Below are positions 18,628 to 27,700 of a DNA stretch of 64,000 nt, in pieces. Position 1 is the first letter of the stretch. Every line of letters begins with the position of its first letter. A program made the translations under genes and the position numbers. Location: contig NZ_JAKWBE010000017.1 in the NCBI RefSeq assembly GCF_022513565.1, forward strand, positions 62,001-126,000, written 5' to 3'. Below the pieces are notes generated by a model. It ran no database searches. It was not told where the DNA came from and saw only the letters and a program-made list of their open reading frames with translations. This DNA comes from Streptomyces gilvus (GTDB lineage Bacteria; Actinomycetota; Actinomycetes; Streptomycetales; Streptomycetaceae).

Positions 18628-18882
18628 TCAGCCTGCGACCAGGTGGTCGAACTCCCCGTCCTTGACACCCAGGAGCATCGCCTCTATCTCAGCGCGCGTG
18701 TAGACCAGCGCCGGACCGTCGGGGAAGCGGGAGTTGCGAACGGCGACGTCGCCGCCGGGCAGCCGGGCGAACTCCACGCAGGAACCCTGCGAGTTGCTGT
18801 GCCGGCTCTTCTGCCAGGCCACCCCGTCGAGCTCCGTGGCCGCCATGCCGTTGTACACGTCGTTGTACACGTCGTGGTCCAC
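18628..18882 (-). CDS. DUF397 family small protein
   Basis: An 84-residue protein with the DUF397 pattern WQKSRHSNSQGSCVEFA, VAVRNSRFPDGPALVYTRAEIEAM and a terminal GEFDHLV. In whiJ-type loci such small proteins antagonise the DUF5753 helix-turn-helix partner. The ATG at 18882 is followed by YNDVYNGM, a short local duplication also visible in the DNA (acgtcgttgtac-like units at 18850-18875). It converges on the ATPase-fold gene; a GC-rich hairpin near 18600-18625 lies between them. Confidence 0.88.
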   Translation of the reverse strand: MDHDVYNDVYNGMAATELDGVAWQKSRHSNSQGSCVEFARLPGGDVAVRNSRFPDGPALVYTRAEIEAMLLGVKDGEFDHLVAG

Positions 18883-19304
18883 AGGTCGCTCCCCGATGGT
18901 GCGGTGGCCTTGGGGCCAGTGATGCAGTGGTCAACTGACCCGGATCATAACCCTGTTCACGTGCAGATGCATGAGCAGATGCACGTGCACGGGGGGTGGT
19001 CCCATGGTTACAGCTTTGATTACCGCTTTGACGACTCTTTACCGGCTCGATCGGGCGTCTTCCCCGAACCCCGGCGGCCATCCCCCGTCCACTAGGAACA
19101 GACGCGCGGGGAGCCGTTCCTGTTCCACCGTTCAGTCGCTCGAGCGGAGCGTATGCGGCGCTCGCGCGGCTCACCGGGGCGTACGCAAGTCCTGCCGCTA
19201 AGTCTCACAGGCGCTCCCCATGGCATCGACGGGCGCGGCTGGTAGCTTGCTGCGGCCGGTCGGGTGGTGGCCGGCCACGGTCCGCTAGAGCTTGGGAGCT
19301 ACCA
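18883..19304. other. intergenic region holding a regulatory repeat and an inverted repeat
   Basis: About 420 bp without a credible gene. It contains the GCAGATGCA pair (18963-18983) and an inverted repeat GGAACAG (19095-19101) / CTGTTCC (19120-19126) with an 18-nt spacer, of unknown meaning. The rest should include promoters for the DUF397 gene and the downstream lipoprotein. Confidence 0.5.
18963..18983 (-). promoter_or_regulatory. TGCATCTGC tandem pair upstream of the DUF397 gene
   Basis: GCAGATGCA at 18963-18971 and 18975-18983 (12-bp pitch) reads TGCATCTGC on the minus strand, in the same orientation relative to the DUF397 start (18882) and at the same distance (about 80 bp) as the pair ahead of the ATPase-fold gene. 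Confidence 0.6.
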
Positions 19305-19835
19305 GTGACTACGGCGACCCACACGCGTCCCTCTCGTACGGCGCCGCGTCGGCCTGTGCGGATCGCCGCGGCCGCCGCGGGTCTAGCGGGCGTGCTCGCG
19401 CTGAGCGCGTGCAGCGGCGGTGGCGGCTCCAAGGACGACTCCTCGGCGAGCCCCTCGTCGGCCGCCTCGTCCTCCGGCGCCGGCACGGGCGGCTCCAGCG
19501 GCGCGTCGACCACCAAGGCCGACGCTCTGCAGGGCAGCTGGCTCGCCACGACCGACGGCAAGGCGGTGGCACTGGTCATCACCGGCAAGCAGGCCGCGCT
19601 CTTCTCCACCGGCGGCAGCGTGTGCAGCGGGACCGCGGGCAACGAAGCGGGCATGCAGATGCTCCATCTGACCTGCACGAACGGCGACAAGAAGCGTGCC
19701 ACCGGGATGGTCGACTCCGTCTCCGGGAAGGCGCTGAAGATCACCTGGTCGGGGTCGCTCGGCAAGGAGACGTACACCAAGGCGGAGGGTGGCAAGCTGC
19801 CGTCCGGGCTGCCGACTGCCGGTGCGGGGCAGTAG
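19305..19835 (+). CDS. secreted lipoprotein of unknown function
   Basis: A 176-residue protein starting at GTG 19305. A basic N-terminus (SRTAPRRPVR) resembling a Tat signal is followed by a hydrophobic core and the lipobox LSAC, so the mature protein would be lipid-anchored outside the membrane. A serine/glycine linker leads to a small globular domain (GSWLATTDGKAVALVITGKQ, then two cysteines, LHLTCTNG) that could form a disulfide. No family is recognised with confidence. It sits 40 bp upstream of another lipoprotein gene and may share its transcript. Confidence 0.8.
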   Translation: MTTATHTRPSRTAPRRPVRIAAAAAGLAGVLALSACSGGGGSKDDSSASPSSAASSSGAGTGGSSGASTTKADALQGSWLATTDGKAVALVITGKQAALFSTGGSVCSGTAGNEAGMQMLHLTCTNGDKKRATGMVDSVSGKALKITWSGSLGKETYTKAEGGKLPSGLPTAGAGQ

Positions 19836-19874
19836 GTTCGGCGGCGTCACGCCCCTGAGCACCAGAGGAACCAC

Positions 19875-20393
19875 ATGCGCACCACCCCGCTCGCCGTCGC
19901 GGCCCTCGCCTCGGCCCTGCTCCTGACCGCCTGCGACAGCAACGGCGGCGGAGACGACGGCGACAAGAACACGAAAACGAACACGACCAGCGCCGGGTGC
20001 ACGGTCGGCGTCTCGGTCGCCGCCAGCGCGGCGCCGTCGGCCGGGGACACCGGCGACGTCACCGTCACGGTCACCAACCGCGGCACGAGCTGCACGCTGA
20101 ACGGCTTCCCCGGCGTCGACCTCGTCGCCGGTGACGCCTCGAAGACGGTCCCCGCCGACAAGGGCGCGAAGCCGGCCAAGCTGACGCTGGCCAAGGACGC
20201 GACGGCCTCGTTCACGATCACGTACACGCGGGGCGAGGCGGGCGGCAAGCAGAGCCTCGCGGTGAAGACCGCGAAGTTCACCCTGCCCGGCTCGACGGCC
20301 GCCCACAGCTTCGCCTGGTCCTACGGCGAGGTCGCCCTCAAGGGTGATGCTCCTCAAGCGTCGGTGACGCCCCTCACGCAGGCGGGCGACTGA
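19875..20393 (+). CDS. DUF4232 domain lipoprotein
   Basis: A 172-residue lipoprotein: signal peptide MRTTPLAVAALASALLLTAC with its lipobox cysteine, an Asp/Lys/Thr-rich linker, then the DUF4232 domain (VTVTNRGTSCTLNGFPGVDLV) with a conserved Cys pair in an immunoglobulin-like fold. Function unknown; such proteins are common and often multicopy in Streptomyces. ATG 19875 follows AGAGGAACC. It converges on the DUF2786 gene. Confidence 0.87.
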   Translation: MRTTPLAVAALASALLLTACDSNGGGDDGDKNTKTNTTSAGCTVGVSVAASAAPSAGDTGDVTVTVTNRGTSCTLNGFPGVDLVAGDASKTVPADKGAKPAKLTLAKDATASFTITYTRGEAGGKQSLAVKTAKFTLPGSTAAHSFAWSYGEVALKGDAPQASVTPLTQAGD

Positions 20394-20405
20394 CGGGCCG
20401 CCGGC

Positions 20406-21518
20406 TCACGGCAGCCGCGGCCGGGCCCCCACCTGGGCCCGGTCGGCGGCCTCGGCACCCTCGCTCCAGCCCGCCGCGTCGCTCACCCCGCGCAGCCGGC
20501 TCGTGGTCGTGTTCGGGAACATTCGGTCCGTCTCGGTCGTGACGGCGACCTCGCGGGAGGCCAGGACGGGCAGCAGGTCGTCGGTGACCTGGATCTCGGC
20601 GGCTTTCTCGAGACGGGTGCCTATGCGGTGGGCGTAGGCCGCGAGGAAGGACTGGCGGAAGGTCTTGGTGCGCCTGCGGCCGCCGGCGCGCTGGGCCGCC
20701 TCGGCCTTCGTCATCGCGTGCGTGGCCTGGACGAGGAGCGAGGTGTAGAGCAGGTCGACCACCTCCAGGTCGGCGGCGAAACCGACGACCGTGGAGAAGC
20801 CGAAGGGTTCGTTCCACACGGCACGGCAGTGGTTGGCGGCCGCCACCGCGTCCAGCAGGACCGCCTTCGCCTGTTCGTACGGCGGCTCGACGCCGATTCG
20901 CCAGGCGACCGGGGCGTCCGCCGTCGGCGTCCCGGCCGCGAGGAGCGCCTCGTCGATGCTGTGGCGGGCGGTGAGCTCCTGCGCCTTGGCGGTGAGGGCC
21001 TCCGCCTCCTCCGGGAAACCGGTCGCCTCCGCCTTGGCGAGCAGCGCGCGGATGCGGGCCAGCATGCGGGACTCGGGGCGGGCGGCCGGCGTGCGGGCGG
21101 GCTCGTGCTCGTCGAGCGGGTCCAGGGACGGCAGGCGCAGCAGCAGCCGGTACAGCTCCAGGGCGGTGGTCGCGTGCGTGAAGCGGTCGGTGCCGGCAGG
21201 CAGTTCCTCGGCGAGTTCCTCCAACTGGGCCCTCCAGCGGGGGCCGCGGGGGCGGTCGTCCGGCGACTGAGCGCGGATCAGCGCCGACACCAGCCGCACA
21301 TGCGCGTCCTCCAGATCGCGCCGCACGATCCGTACGACGTCGGCGGGCTGCCAGCCGCGCTGCCAGGCCGACGCCACGAACTCCCGGCCCCGCCGCGCCA
21401 GTTCCCCGTCCGCGGCAGGGTCGGCGGCCAGCAGGGAGGCGCCGGTGTCGAGGGCGGTGTCCGACTCGGCGTAGAGGGCGGCCCGGAAGGCCCGGTCGAC
21501 GGTGCTGGCTGTACTCAC
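20406..21518 (-). CDS. DUF2786 domain protein
   Basis: A 370-residue cytosolic protein. DUF2786 (MLARIRALLAKAEATGFPEEAEALTAKAQELTARHSID) lies near residues 150-190, followed by the DUF7168-like region (EPPYEQAKAVLLDAVAAANHC, FAADLEVVDLLYTSLLVQA). DUF2786 also occurs in phage and mobile-element proteins, but this copy sits in a conserved chromosomal setting. Start is GTG 21518. Function unknown; divergent from the LysE-type transporter gene across about 105 bp. Confidence 0.85.
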   Translation of the reverse strand: MSTASTVDRAFRAALYAESDTALDTGASLLAADPAADGELARRGREFVASAWQRGWQPADVVRIVRRDLEDAHVRLVSALIRAQSPDDRPRGPRWRAQLEELAEELPAGTDRFTHATTALELYRLLLRLPSLDPLDEHEPARTPAARPESRMLARIRALLAKAEATGFPEEAEALTAKAQELTARHSIDEALLAAGTPTADAPVAWRIGVEPPYEQAKAVLLDAVAAANHCRAVWNEPFGFSTVVGFAADLEVVDLLYTSLLVQATHAMTKAEAAQRAGGRRRTKTFRQSFLAAYAHRIGTRLEKAAEIQVTDDLLPVLASREVAVTTETDRMFPNTTTSRLRGVSDAAGWSEGAEAADRAQVGARPRLP

Positions 21519-21623
21519 CCCTCGATCGTGACACGCGGCACTGACATCGGGACCGGCCCCCGGCTCGTCTCAGTCCTCGAAACTCGCTCGCGCGCGGCGG
21601 AGGCGGGTTTCGAGCATGGCGGC

Positions 21624-22247
21624 ATGGTGGACATGTCTTCGTACGCGGCCTTCCTCGTCGCCGCGTTCGCGCTCTGTGTGACTCCCGGCCCCGACATGAT
21701 GTTCATCGTGGCGATGGGCGGTCGTGGCGGGCCGCGGACCGGGGTGCTGGCGGCAGCGGGGGTGGCCTGCGCGATGTTCGTGCACACGGTGGCCGCCGCG
21801 CTCGGCCTGTCGGCGCTGTTCCTCTCGCTGCCGACGCTCTACCACGCGCTGCGCTGGGCGGGAGCGGCCTATCTGCTGTACCTCGCTGTCAAGGCCTTCC
21901 GGGACCGCGGGGTGCCGACGGAGGAGGGCGGCGCGGCGGAGCCGGGGCGGCGGCGGGCCTTCTGGCAGGGGGCCGTGACCAATCTGCTCAACCCCAAGGT
22001 GATCCTCTTCAACGTGGCCTTCCTGCCGCAGTTCGTGGACCCGGGACTGGGCCATGTGCGCGAGCAGTTCCTGGTGTTCGGGCTGACGATCACGGTGATG
22101 GGGTTCGCGGTGGACGGCTCGGTCGGCCTGCTGTCCGGGAGGCTCTCGGCGCTGCTGCGCCGCAGCCGGCGGGTGGCGCGGGCGCTCAACATCTTCACGG
22201 GGACGGTCTTCACCGGGCTGGCCGTCCGACTGTCAACTCAAGGTTGA
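21624..22247 (+). CDS. LysE/RhtB family amino-acid exporter
   Basis: A 207-residue six-helix exporter. The LysE signature is at the N-terminus (FALCVTPGPDMMFIVAMGGRGGPRTG), followed by AVTNLLNPKVILFNVAFLPQFVDP, as in RhtB proteins that export threonine, homoserine or related amino acids. Start is uncertain between ATG 21624, GTG 21627 and ATG 21633. Its stop codon overlaps the first of the two palindromes that precede the next gene, so the two genes are separately controlled although only 31 bp apart. Confidence 0.9.
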   Translation: MVDMSSYAAFLVAAFALCVTPGPDMMFIVAMGGRGGPRTGVLAAAGVACAMFVHTVAAALGLSALFLSLPTLYHALRWAGAAYLLYLAVKAFRDRGVPTEEGGAAEPGRRRAFWQGAVTNLLNPKVILFNVAFLPQFVDPGLGHVREQFLVFGLTITVMGFAVDGSVGLLSGRLSALLRRSRRVARALNIFTGTVFTGLAVRLSTQG

Positions 22248-22277
22248 CACCCCGCCACTGTCAACCTAAGGTTGACA
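22231..22277 (+). promoter_or_regulatory. promoter with two 19-bp palindromic operators, likely leaderless transcript
   Basis: TGTCAACTCAAGGTTGACA (22231-22249) and TGTCAACCTAAGGTTGACA (22259-22277) differ at one base and are 28 bp apart. The right arm of the first is a consensus -35 TTGACA (22244-22249). Exactly 17 bp later inside the second is TAAGGT (22267-22272), a good -10. Transcription would start about at the ATG at 22279, so the mRNA is probably leaderless. Confidence 0.75.
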
Positions 22278-22278
22278 C

Positions 22279-23010
22279 ATGTCGACGAACCCGACCACGT
22301 CATCCGTACGTCTCGACGACCTCATCGCGGCGATCAAGAAGGTGCACTCCGAGCCCCTGGACCAGCTCCAGGACGCCGTGATCGCCGCCGACCACCTCGG
22401 CGAGGTGGCCGACCACCTGATCGGCCACTTCGTGGACCAGGCCCGCCGCTCGGGCGCGTCCTGGACCGACATCGGGCAGAGCATGGGCGTCACCCGGCAG
22501 GCCGCGCAGAAGCGGTTCGTGCCCAAGGAGTCGACCGACCTCGACCCGAACCAGGGCTTCGGCCGGTACACGACGCGTGCCCGCAACGTGGTGATGGCCT
22601 CGCACAACGAGGCCAAGGCCGCGCCCCACACCGAGGTCGTGCCCGCCCACCTCGTGCTCGGCCTGCTCGCCGAACCGGACGGGCTGGCCGCCAAGGCGAT
22701 CACCGCGCAGGGCGTCTCGCTGGACGCGGTACGCGAGGCCGCGCGGGCCGCGCTGCCGCCCGCCGCCGAGCAGGGCCCGGAACTCGTGCCGTACTCCTCG
22801 GACGCGAAGAAGGTCCTGGAGCTCACCTTCCGCGAGGCCCTGCGCCTGGGCCACAACTACATCGGCACCGAGCACATCCTGCTGGCCAGCCTGGAGTTCG
22901 AGCACGGCACCGGGGTGCTGTCCGGCCTCGGCATCCGCAAGGAGACGGCGGAGACCGAGCTGGCGAAGCTGCTGAAGGGATATCTGCAGGCCCCGCCCAC
23001 CGCGGGCTGA
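22279..23010 (+). CDS. Clp N-terminal (repeat) domain protein with HTH-like segment
   Basis: A 243-residue protein. Residues about 15-80 contain a helix-turn-helix-like motif (SWTDIGQSMGVTRQAAQKRF), and residues 95-235 hold two Clp_N repeats (NVVMASHNEAKAAPHTEVVPAHLVLGLL and VLELTFREALRLGHNYIGTEHILLASL). It has no AAA ATPase domain, so it is not a Clp chaperone. It may be a DNA-binding protein whose ClpC-like N-domain senses or recruits proteolysis substrates or adaptors. Two palindromes overlap its promoter, suggesting autoregulation. No Shine-Dalgarno is possible because the operator abuts the ATG. Confidence 0.85.
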   Translation: MSTNPTTSSVRLDDLIAAIKKVHSEPLDQLQDAVIAADHLGEVADHLIGHFVDQARRSGASWTDIGQSMGVTRQAAQKRFVPKESTDLDPNQGFGRYTTRARNVVMASHNEAKAAPHTEVVPAHLVLGLLAEPDGLAAKAITAQGVSLDAVREAARAALPPAAEQGPELVPYSSDAKKVLELTFREALRLGHNYIGTEHILLASLEFEHGTGVLSGLGIRKETAETELAKLLKGYLQAPPTAG

Positions 23011-23045
23011 GGCCGTTGTCAGACCCTCCTGCCACACTCGCAACC

Positions 23046-24734
23046 ATGACCGACCGCTGGGCGCTCGCTCCGGCCGAGGACGGTGGCGTGGAGATCGCCC
23101 CCCTCGGTCCGGACGGGCTGCCCGCCGGACCCGTGCGGCGCGAGCCGGACCTGGCGGCGGCCGTGCGGGAGCGGCCGGAGGTCGCGCGGTGGGTGTGGCG
23201 GTCCACGGCCGAGGTGTACCCGCGCCTGCTCGCCGCGGGGGTGCGGGTCGAGCGGTGCTACGACGTCGAGGACGCCGAGACCCTGCTGCTCGGCCACGAG
23301 GGGCGGCACGGCGAACCGCGCTCGGCGGCGGCCGCCCTGGCCCGGCTGCGCGGCGGTCCCGTACCCCCCGACCCGCCCCAGCGGTCCGCCGAACCGGGCT
23401 CCCAGTCCTCGCTGTTCGAGCCCCGGGCCGTCCAGGTGCCGCTCACCGACCTGGCCGCGGTGTACGCCGAGCAGCAGCGCCGGCACGAGGCCACCGCGCA
23501 CCCGGAGCGGATGCGGCTGCTGACCGCGGCCGAGTCGGCGGGCATGCTGATCGCCACCGAGATGAACCACGCGGGGCTGCCCTGGAGCGCCGAGGTGCAC
23601 CGGCAGGTGCTGCACGAACTGCTCGGCGAGCGTTACGCGGGCGGAGGCGAGCCCCGGCGCCTGGCGGAACTGGCCGACGAGGTGTCCGCCGCCTTCGGGC
23701 GCCGCGTCCGGCCCGATCTGCCCGCCGACGTCATCAAGGCCTTCGCGCAGGCCGGGATCAAGGTGCGCTCGACCCGGCGGTGGGAGATCGAGTCCGTCGA
23801 CCATCCGGCGGTGAAGCCCCTGATCGAGTACAAGAAGCTCTACCGGATCTGGGTCGCCCACGGCTGGTCCTGGCTGCAGGACTGGGTGCGGGAGGGGCGG
23901 TTCCGGCCGGAGTTCCAGGCGGGCGGGACGGTCACCGGCCGGTGGGTGACCAACGGCGGCGGGGCGCTGCAGATCCCCAAGGTGATCCGGCGGGCTGTCG
24001 TCGCCGACCCGGGCTGGCGGCTGGTCGTGGCCGACGCCGACCAGATGGAGCCGCGGGTGCTGGCGGCCATCTCGCGCGACCCCGGGCTGATGGAGGTGGC
24101 CGGGCGGGAGAGCGACCTCTACCAGTCGGTGTCCGACCGGGCCTTCTCCGGCGACCGGGCGCAGGCCAAGCTCGCCGTGCTCGGCGCGGTGTACGGGCAG
24201 ACCTCCGGCGACGGGCTGAAGAACCTCGCCGCGCTCAGACGCCGCTTCCCCAAGGCGGTGGCGTACGTCGACGACGCGGCGCGCGCGGGCGAGGAGGGGC
24301 GGCTGGTGCGCACCTGGCTGGGGCGGACCTGTCCCCCGGCCGTCGGGGCGGGCGAGGGCGCGGAGGAGGCGGGCATCCCGCAGGACGAACCGGCCGAGTC
24401 CGGCGGCGGGTCCGAGTGGGTGCCGGGCTACGCCTCCACCAACGCGCGGGCGCGCGGCCGGTTCACCCGCAACTTCGTCGTCCAGGGCAGCGCGGCGGAC
24501 TGGGCGCTGCTGTTACTGGCCGCGTTGCGCCAGTCCTGCGCGGGCATGGCGGCCGAGCTGGTCTTCTTCCAGCACGACGAGGTGATCGTGCACTGTCCCG
24601 AGGAGGAGTCGCGGGCGGTGGTCGACGCGATCCGGGAGGCGTCGGCGCTCGCGGGGCGGCTGACGTTCGGCGAGACACCGGTGCGGTTTCCGTTCACGAC
24701 GGCGGTGGTGGAGTGCTATGCCGACGCGAAGTGA
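23046..24734 (+). CDS. DNA polymerase I-like protein (bifunctional 3'-5' exonuclease/polymerase family)
   Basis: A 562-residue family A polymerase without a 5' nuclease domain. The N-terminal half is a degenerate exonuclease-like region. Motif A appears as VVADADQMEPRVLAAISRD, motif B as RAQAKLAVLGAVYGQTSG and motif C as FFQHDEVIVHC with the catalytic HDE. It is a paralogue of the main polA found widely in actinobacteria, probably for repair or dormant-cell synthesis. Codon 490 (24513-24515) is TTA, the only one I noticed in this block, which makes translation dependent on the bldA tRNA. It abuts the convergent SARP-type gene with no gap. Confidence 0.9.
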   Translation: MTDRWALAPAEDGGVEIAPLGPDGLPAGPVRREPDLAAAVRERPEVARWVWRSTAEVYPRLLAAGVRVERCYDVEDAETLLLGHEGRHGEPRSAAAALARLRGGPVPPDPPQRSAEPGSQSSLFEPRAVQVPLTDLAAVYAEQQRRHEATAHPERMRLLTAAESAGMLIATEMNHAGLPWSAEVHRQVLHELLGERYAGGGEPRRLAELADEVSAAFGRRVRPDLPADVIKAFAQAGIKVRSTRRWEIESVDHPAVKPLIEYKKLYRIWVAHGWSWLQDWVREGRFRPEFQAGGTVTGRWVTNGGGALQIPKVIRRAVVADPGWRLVVADADQMEPRVLAAISRDPGLMEVAGRESDLYQSVSDRAFSGDRAQAKLAVLGAVYGQTSGDGLKNLAALRRRFPKAVAYVDDAARAGEEGRLVRTWLGRTCPPAVGAGEGAEEAGIPQDEPAESGGGSEWVPGYASTNARARGRFTRNFVVQGSAADWALLLLAALRQSCAGMAAELVFFQHDEVIVHCPEEESRAVVDAIREASALAGRLTFGETPVRFPFTTAVVECYADAK

Positions 24735-27700
24735 TCAGCCCTGTTGCGCGAGCAGCTCGCCGAGTTCGGCCACGGTCGCCCTCTCGTCCGTTCCCTCCAG
24801 GGCCTTGAGGGCGGCCCGCCACTGGTCGCGGGCCTCCTCGTCGCGGCCCGACGCGCGGAGCAGCAGACCGTGCTGGTGGCGGGCGAGACCTCCGGTGTAG
24901 CGGTCGGCGCGGGAGTCGGCGTGGCGCAGGAGCCGCTCGCACTCCTCGACGGCCCGTTCGGTACGGCCGAGCAGGCGCAGGGCGCGGACCAGGCCGAGGC
25001 GGGTCTGGGACTCGCCGTGCCAGTCGCCGTGACCGCCGAGGATGCGCAGGCTCTCCTCGAAGTGCGGCAGGGCGGCGACCGGTTCGCCGAGGGTGAGGTG
25101 GGCGTAGCCGATGTTGCAGTGGGCGGAGTGGCGGACGATCACGGCACCGATCTCGTCGCCGACGGCGAGGGAGCGCCGGTGCTGCTCGATGGCGGCACGG
25201 GGATCGGTGTGCTCGTAGAGATTGCCCAGGTGGCTGTGGGTGACGGCCTCGCCGTACGGGTCGTTCAACTGCCGTGAGTACTCCAGGCTCTGGCGCAGGG
25301 CGCTGCCGGACTCCTCGTAGCGGCCGAGGCCTTCCAGGAGCAGACCGCGGTTGTTGAGGCAACGGCGGATCCAGGAGGGGCGGTTCAGCCGGCGCCACAG
25401 GGCGAGCGCCTGGTCGGTCAGGGCCAGGGCCCGCTGGTGGCGGCCCGTCAGGAAGTGCAGGCCCGCGAGGTCGACCAGCGCGCAGGCCTCCGCCGCGGGG
25501 TCGCCGAGCCGACGGGCCACCCCGAGGGCCGCCGTCCCGAGCACTTCCATCTCGGCCACGCGGCCGCTGCGATGGAGGTAGGGGAAGAGAAGGCGGACGA
25601 GGGTGGAGAGGTACGCGGTCCGGCGCGGGTCGGGGTCGTCGGCGTGGCGCCGTACCAGCGTCACGACGTTCTCCAACTCCGTGTCGGCCCAGGCGAAGGC
25701 CTGTCCCGAGGACTCGAAGGCGGGGAGGGTGTCGACGTAGGGGGCGTGGTCCGCGGGCTGGGTGTCCGTCGGCCGGCGGCGGTCGTCCTGGTCCGGGCCC
25801 GCGGGGACGATGGCGGTGAGGGCGTGTTCCGATACGGCGGCGTACCAGCGGAGCGAGAAGTCGGCGGGGTGCTCTTGCGGGGCGTTGGCGGGGTGCTCTC
25901 GTGAGGCGTCGGTGGGGTTCGCTCGCGGGGCGTCGGTGGGGTTCGCTCGCGGGGCGTCGGCGGGGTTCATACGCGGGGCGCCGGCGGAGTGCTTTCGCGG
26001 TGCGTCGGCGGAGAGTTCGCGGGTGAAGTCGCGGACCAGGTCGTGGGGGGCGTAGCGGCCGTACGTCGTCTCCTCCAGGAGGGCGACGTCCACCAGGCGG
26101 TCCAGGGCGGCCTCGGCCCGGTGATCGTCGATGCCGGACAGCCGGGCGAGGATCGGGGCGCCGTAGGTGGGCAGGTCCAGGACGCCGACACCGCGCAGGA
26201 GCAGGGCGGCATCACGGTCCGCCTCGCGGTCGGAGGCGGCGAGGGAGTCGTGGGCGACGGCAAGGGAGCGGCGGACGCTGAGGTCGTCGTACTCCAGATG
26301 GGACAACCTGCTTCCGCTCGCGGTGAGTTGACCCGCGAGGGTGTCGGGGGTCAGGGCGCGGCGGGCGGCCAGACGGGCGGCGACGACGCGCAGGGCCAGG
26401 GGGAGGCGGCCGGTGAGTTCCACGAGGGGGTGGGTGGCGTCGAGGGTGTCGCGGCCGGAGACGGCTCGGAGGAGGGCGGCGCTTTCCTCCGTGCTCAGGA
26501 GGGTGAGGGGGTGGCGGGTGGCGCCGTCGAGGGTGGTGAGGGGGGAACGGCTGGTGACGATGACCGCGCAGCCCGGGCCGGCGGGGAGGAGAGGGCGTAT
26601 TTGTGCCGCGGTCGCCGCGTCGTCGAGGAGGAGAAGGGTGCGGGTGGGGGCGAGGAGGGTGCGCAGGAGGGCGGAGGCGGCGTCGGGGTGTTCGGGGATG
26701 TCCCGGGGGGTTGTGCCGAGGTCGCGGAGGAGGGCGGTGAGGGACTGGATGGGGGTGAGGGGTGTCATGCAGGGGGTGGCGCCGTGCAGGTTGATGTAGA
26801 GCTGGCCGTCAGGGAAACGATTTTTCACGGCGTGGGCGACATGGAGGGCGAGGGCGGTCTTGCCTATGCCGGGCATGCCGGTGATGACGGTCAGTGGGGG
26901 GAGTTGAGCGGCTGCGGCGAGGAGGGTTTCGGTTTCGGCGGTGCGGCCGGTGAAGTGGGCGGGGGGTGGGGGGAGTTGGGCCGGTGCGGGTTTGTTGGGG
27001 GCGGGGGGCGGCGGCCCAGCGACACCATCCGTGACGCTTTCGTCGTGGGGTGCGGGTGGGTTGGGGGCAGGGTCCGCGTTCCCACCCGCACGACCCGTGA
27101 CGCTCTCGTCGTCGGGTGCGGGTGAGTTTGGGGCAGGGTCCGCGTTCCCACCCGCACGACCCGTGACGCTCTCGTCGTCGGGTGCGGGTGAGTTTGGGGC
27201 AGGGTCCGCGTTCCCACCCGCACCACCCGTGACGCTCTCGTCGTCGGGTGCGGGTGGCCCCTGTGGGGCGGATTGGACGTCGGCGGGCGCGGGTGGGTGG
27301 GAGTTGGGGGTGGAGGTGCGGGCGGCTTCGGCGGCGGCGGGAGCGGACGCGGGCGGGGTGCCGGTGGCATCCCCGGCGACGGGCTCGGGCACGCGCGAGG
27401 TGCGGGTGGCTTCCGCGGCGGCTGGTGAGGACGGGTGCGGGGTGATGGTGGCATCCCTGGCGGTCGGCGCGGACACGGGCGGGATGCCGGTGCCATCCGC
27501 GGTCGGCGCGGACCGGTGCGGGATGCCGGTGCCATCGGCGGAGGCCGGCACGGACACGGGCGAGGTACCCGCAGCATCCATGGCGGCCGGCGCGGACCGG
27601 TGCGGGGTGCCGGCGGCATCCGCGGCCTCCACCGCAGGCACGGGCGAGGTGCCCGTCGCATCCGTGGCCGCCGGCACAGACCCGGTGCCATCGGCGGTCG

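Noticed and set aside
27030-27256. CRISPR-like array
   Set aside because: The 66-bp units are contiguous, in frame and code for a proline-rich linker; there are no unique spacers or cas genes.
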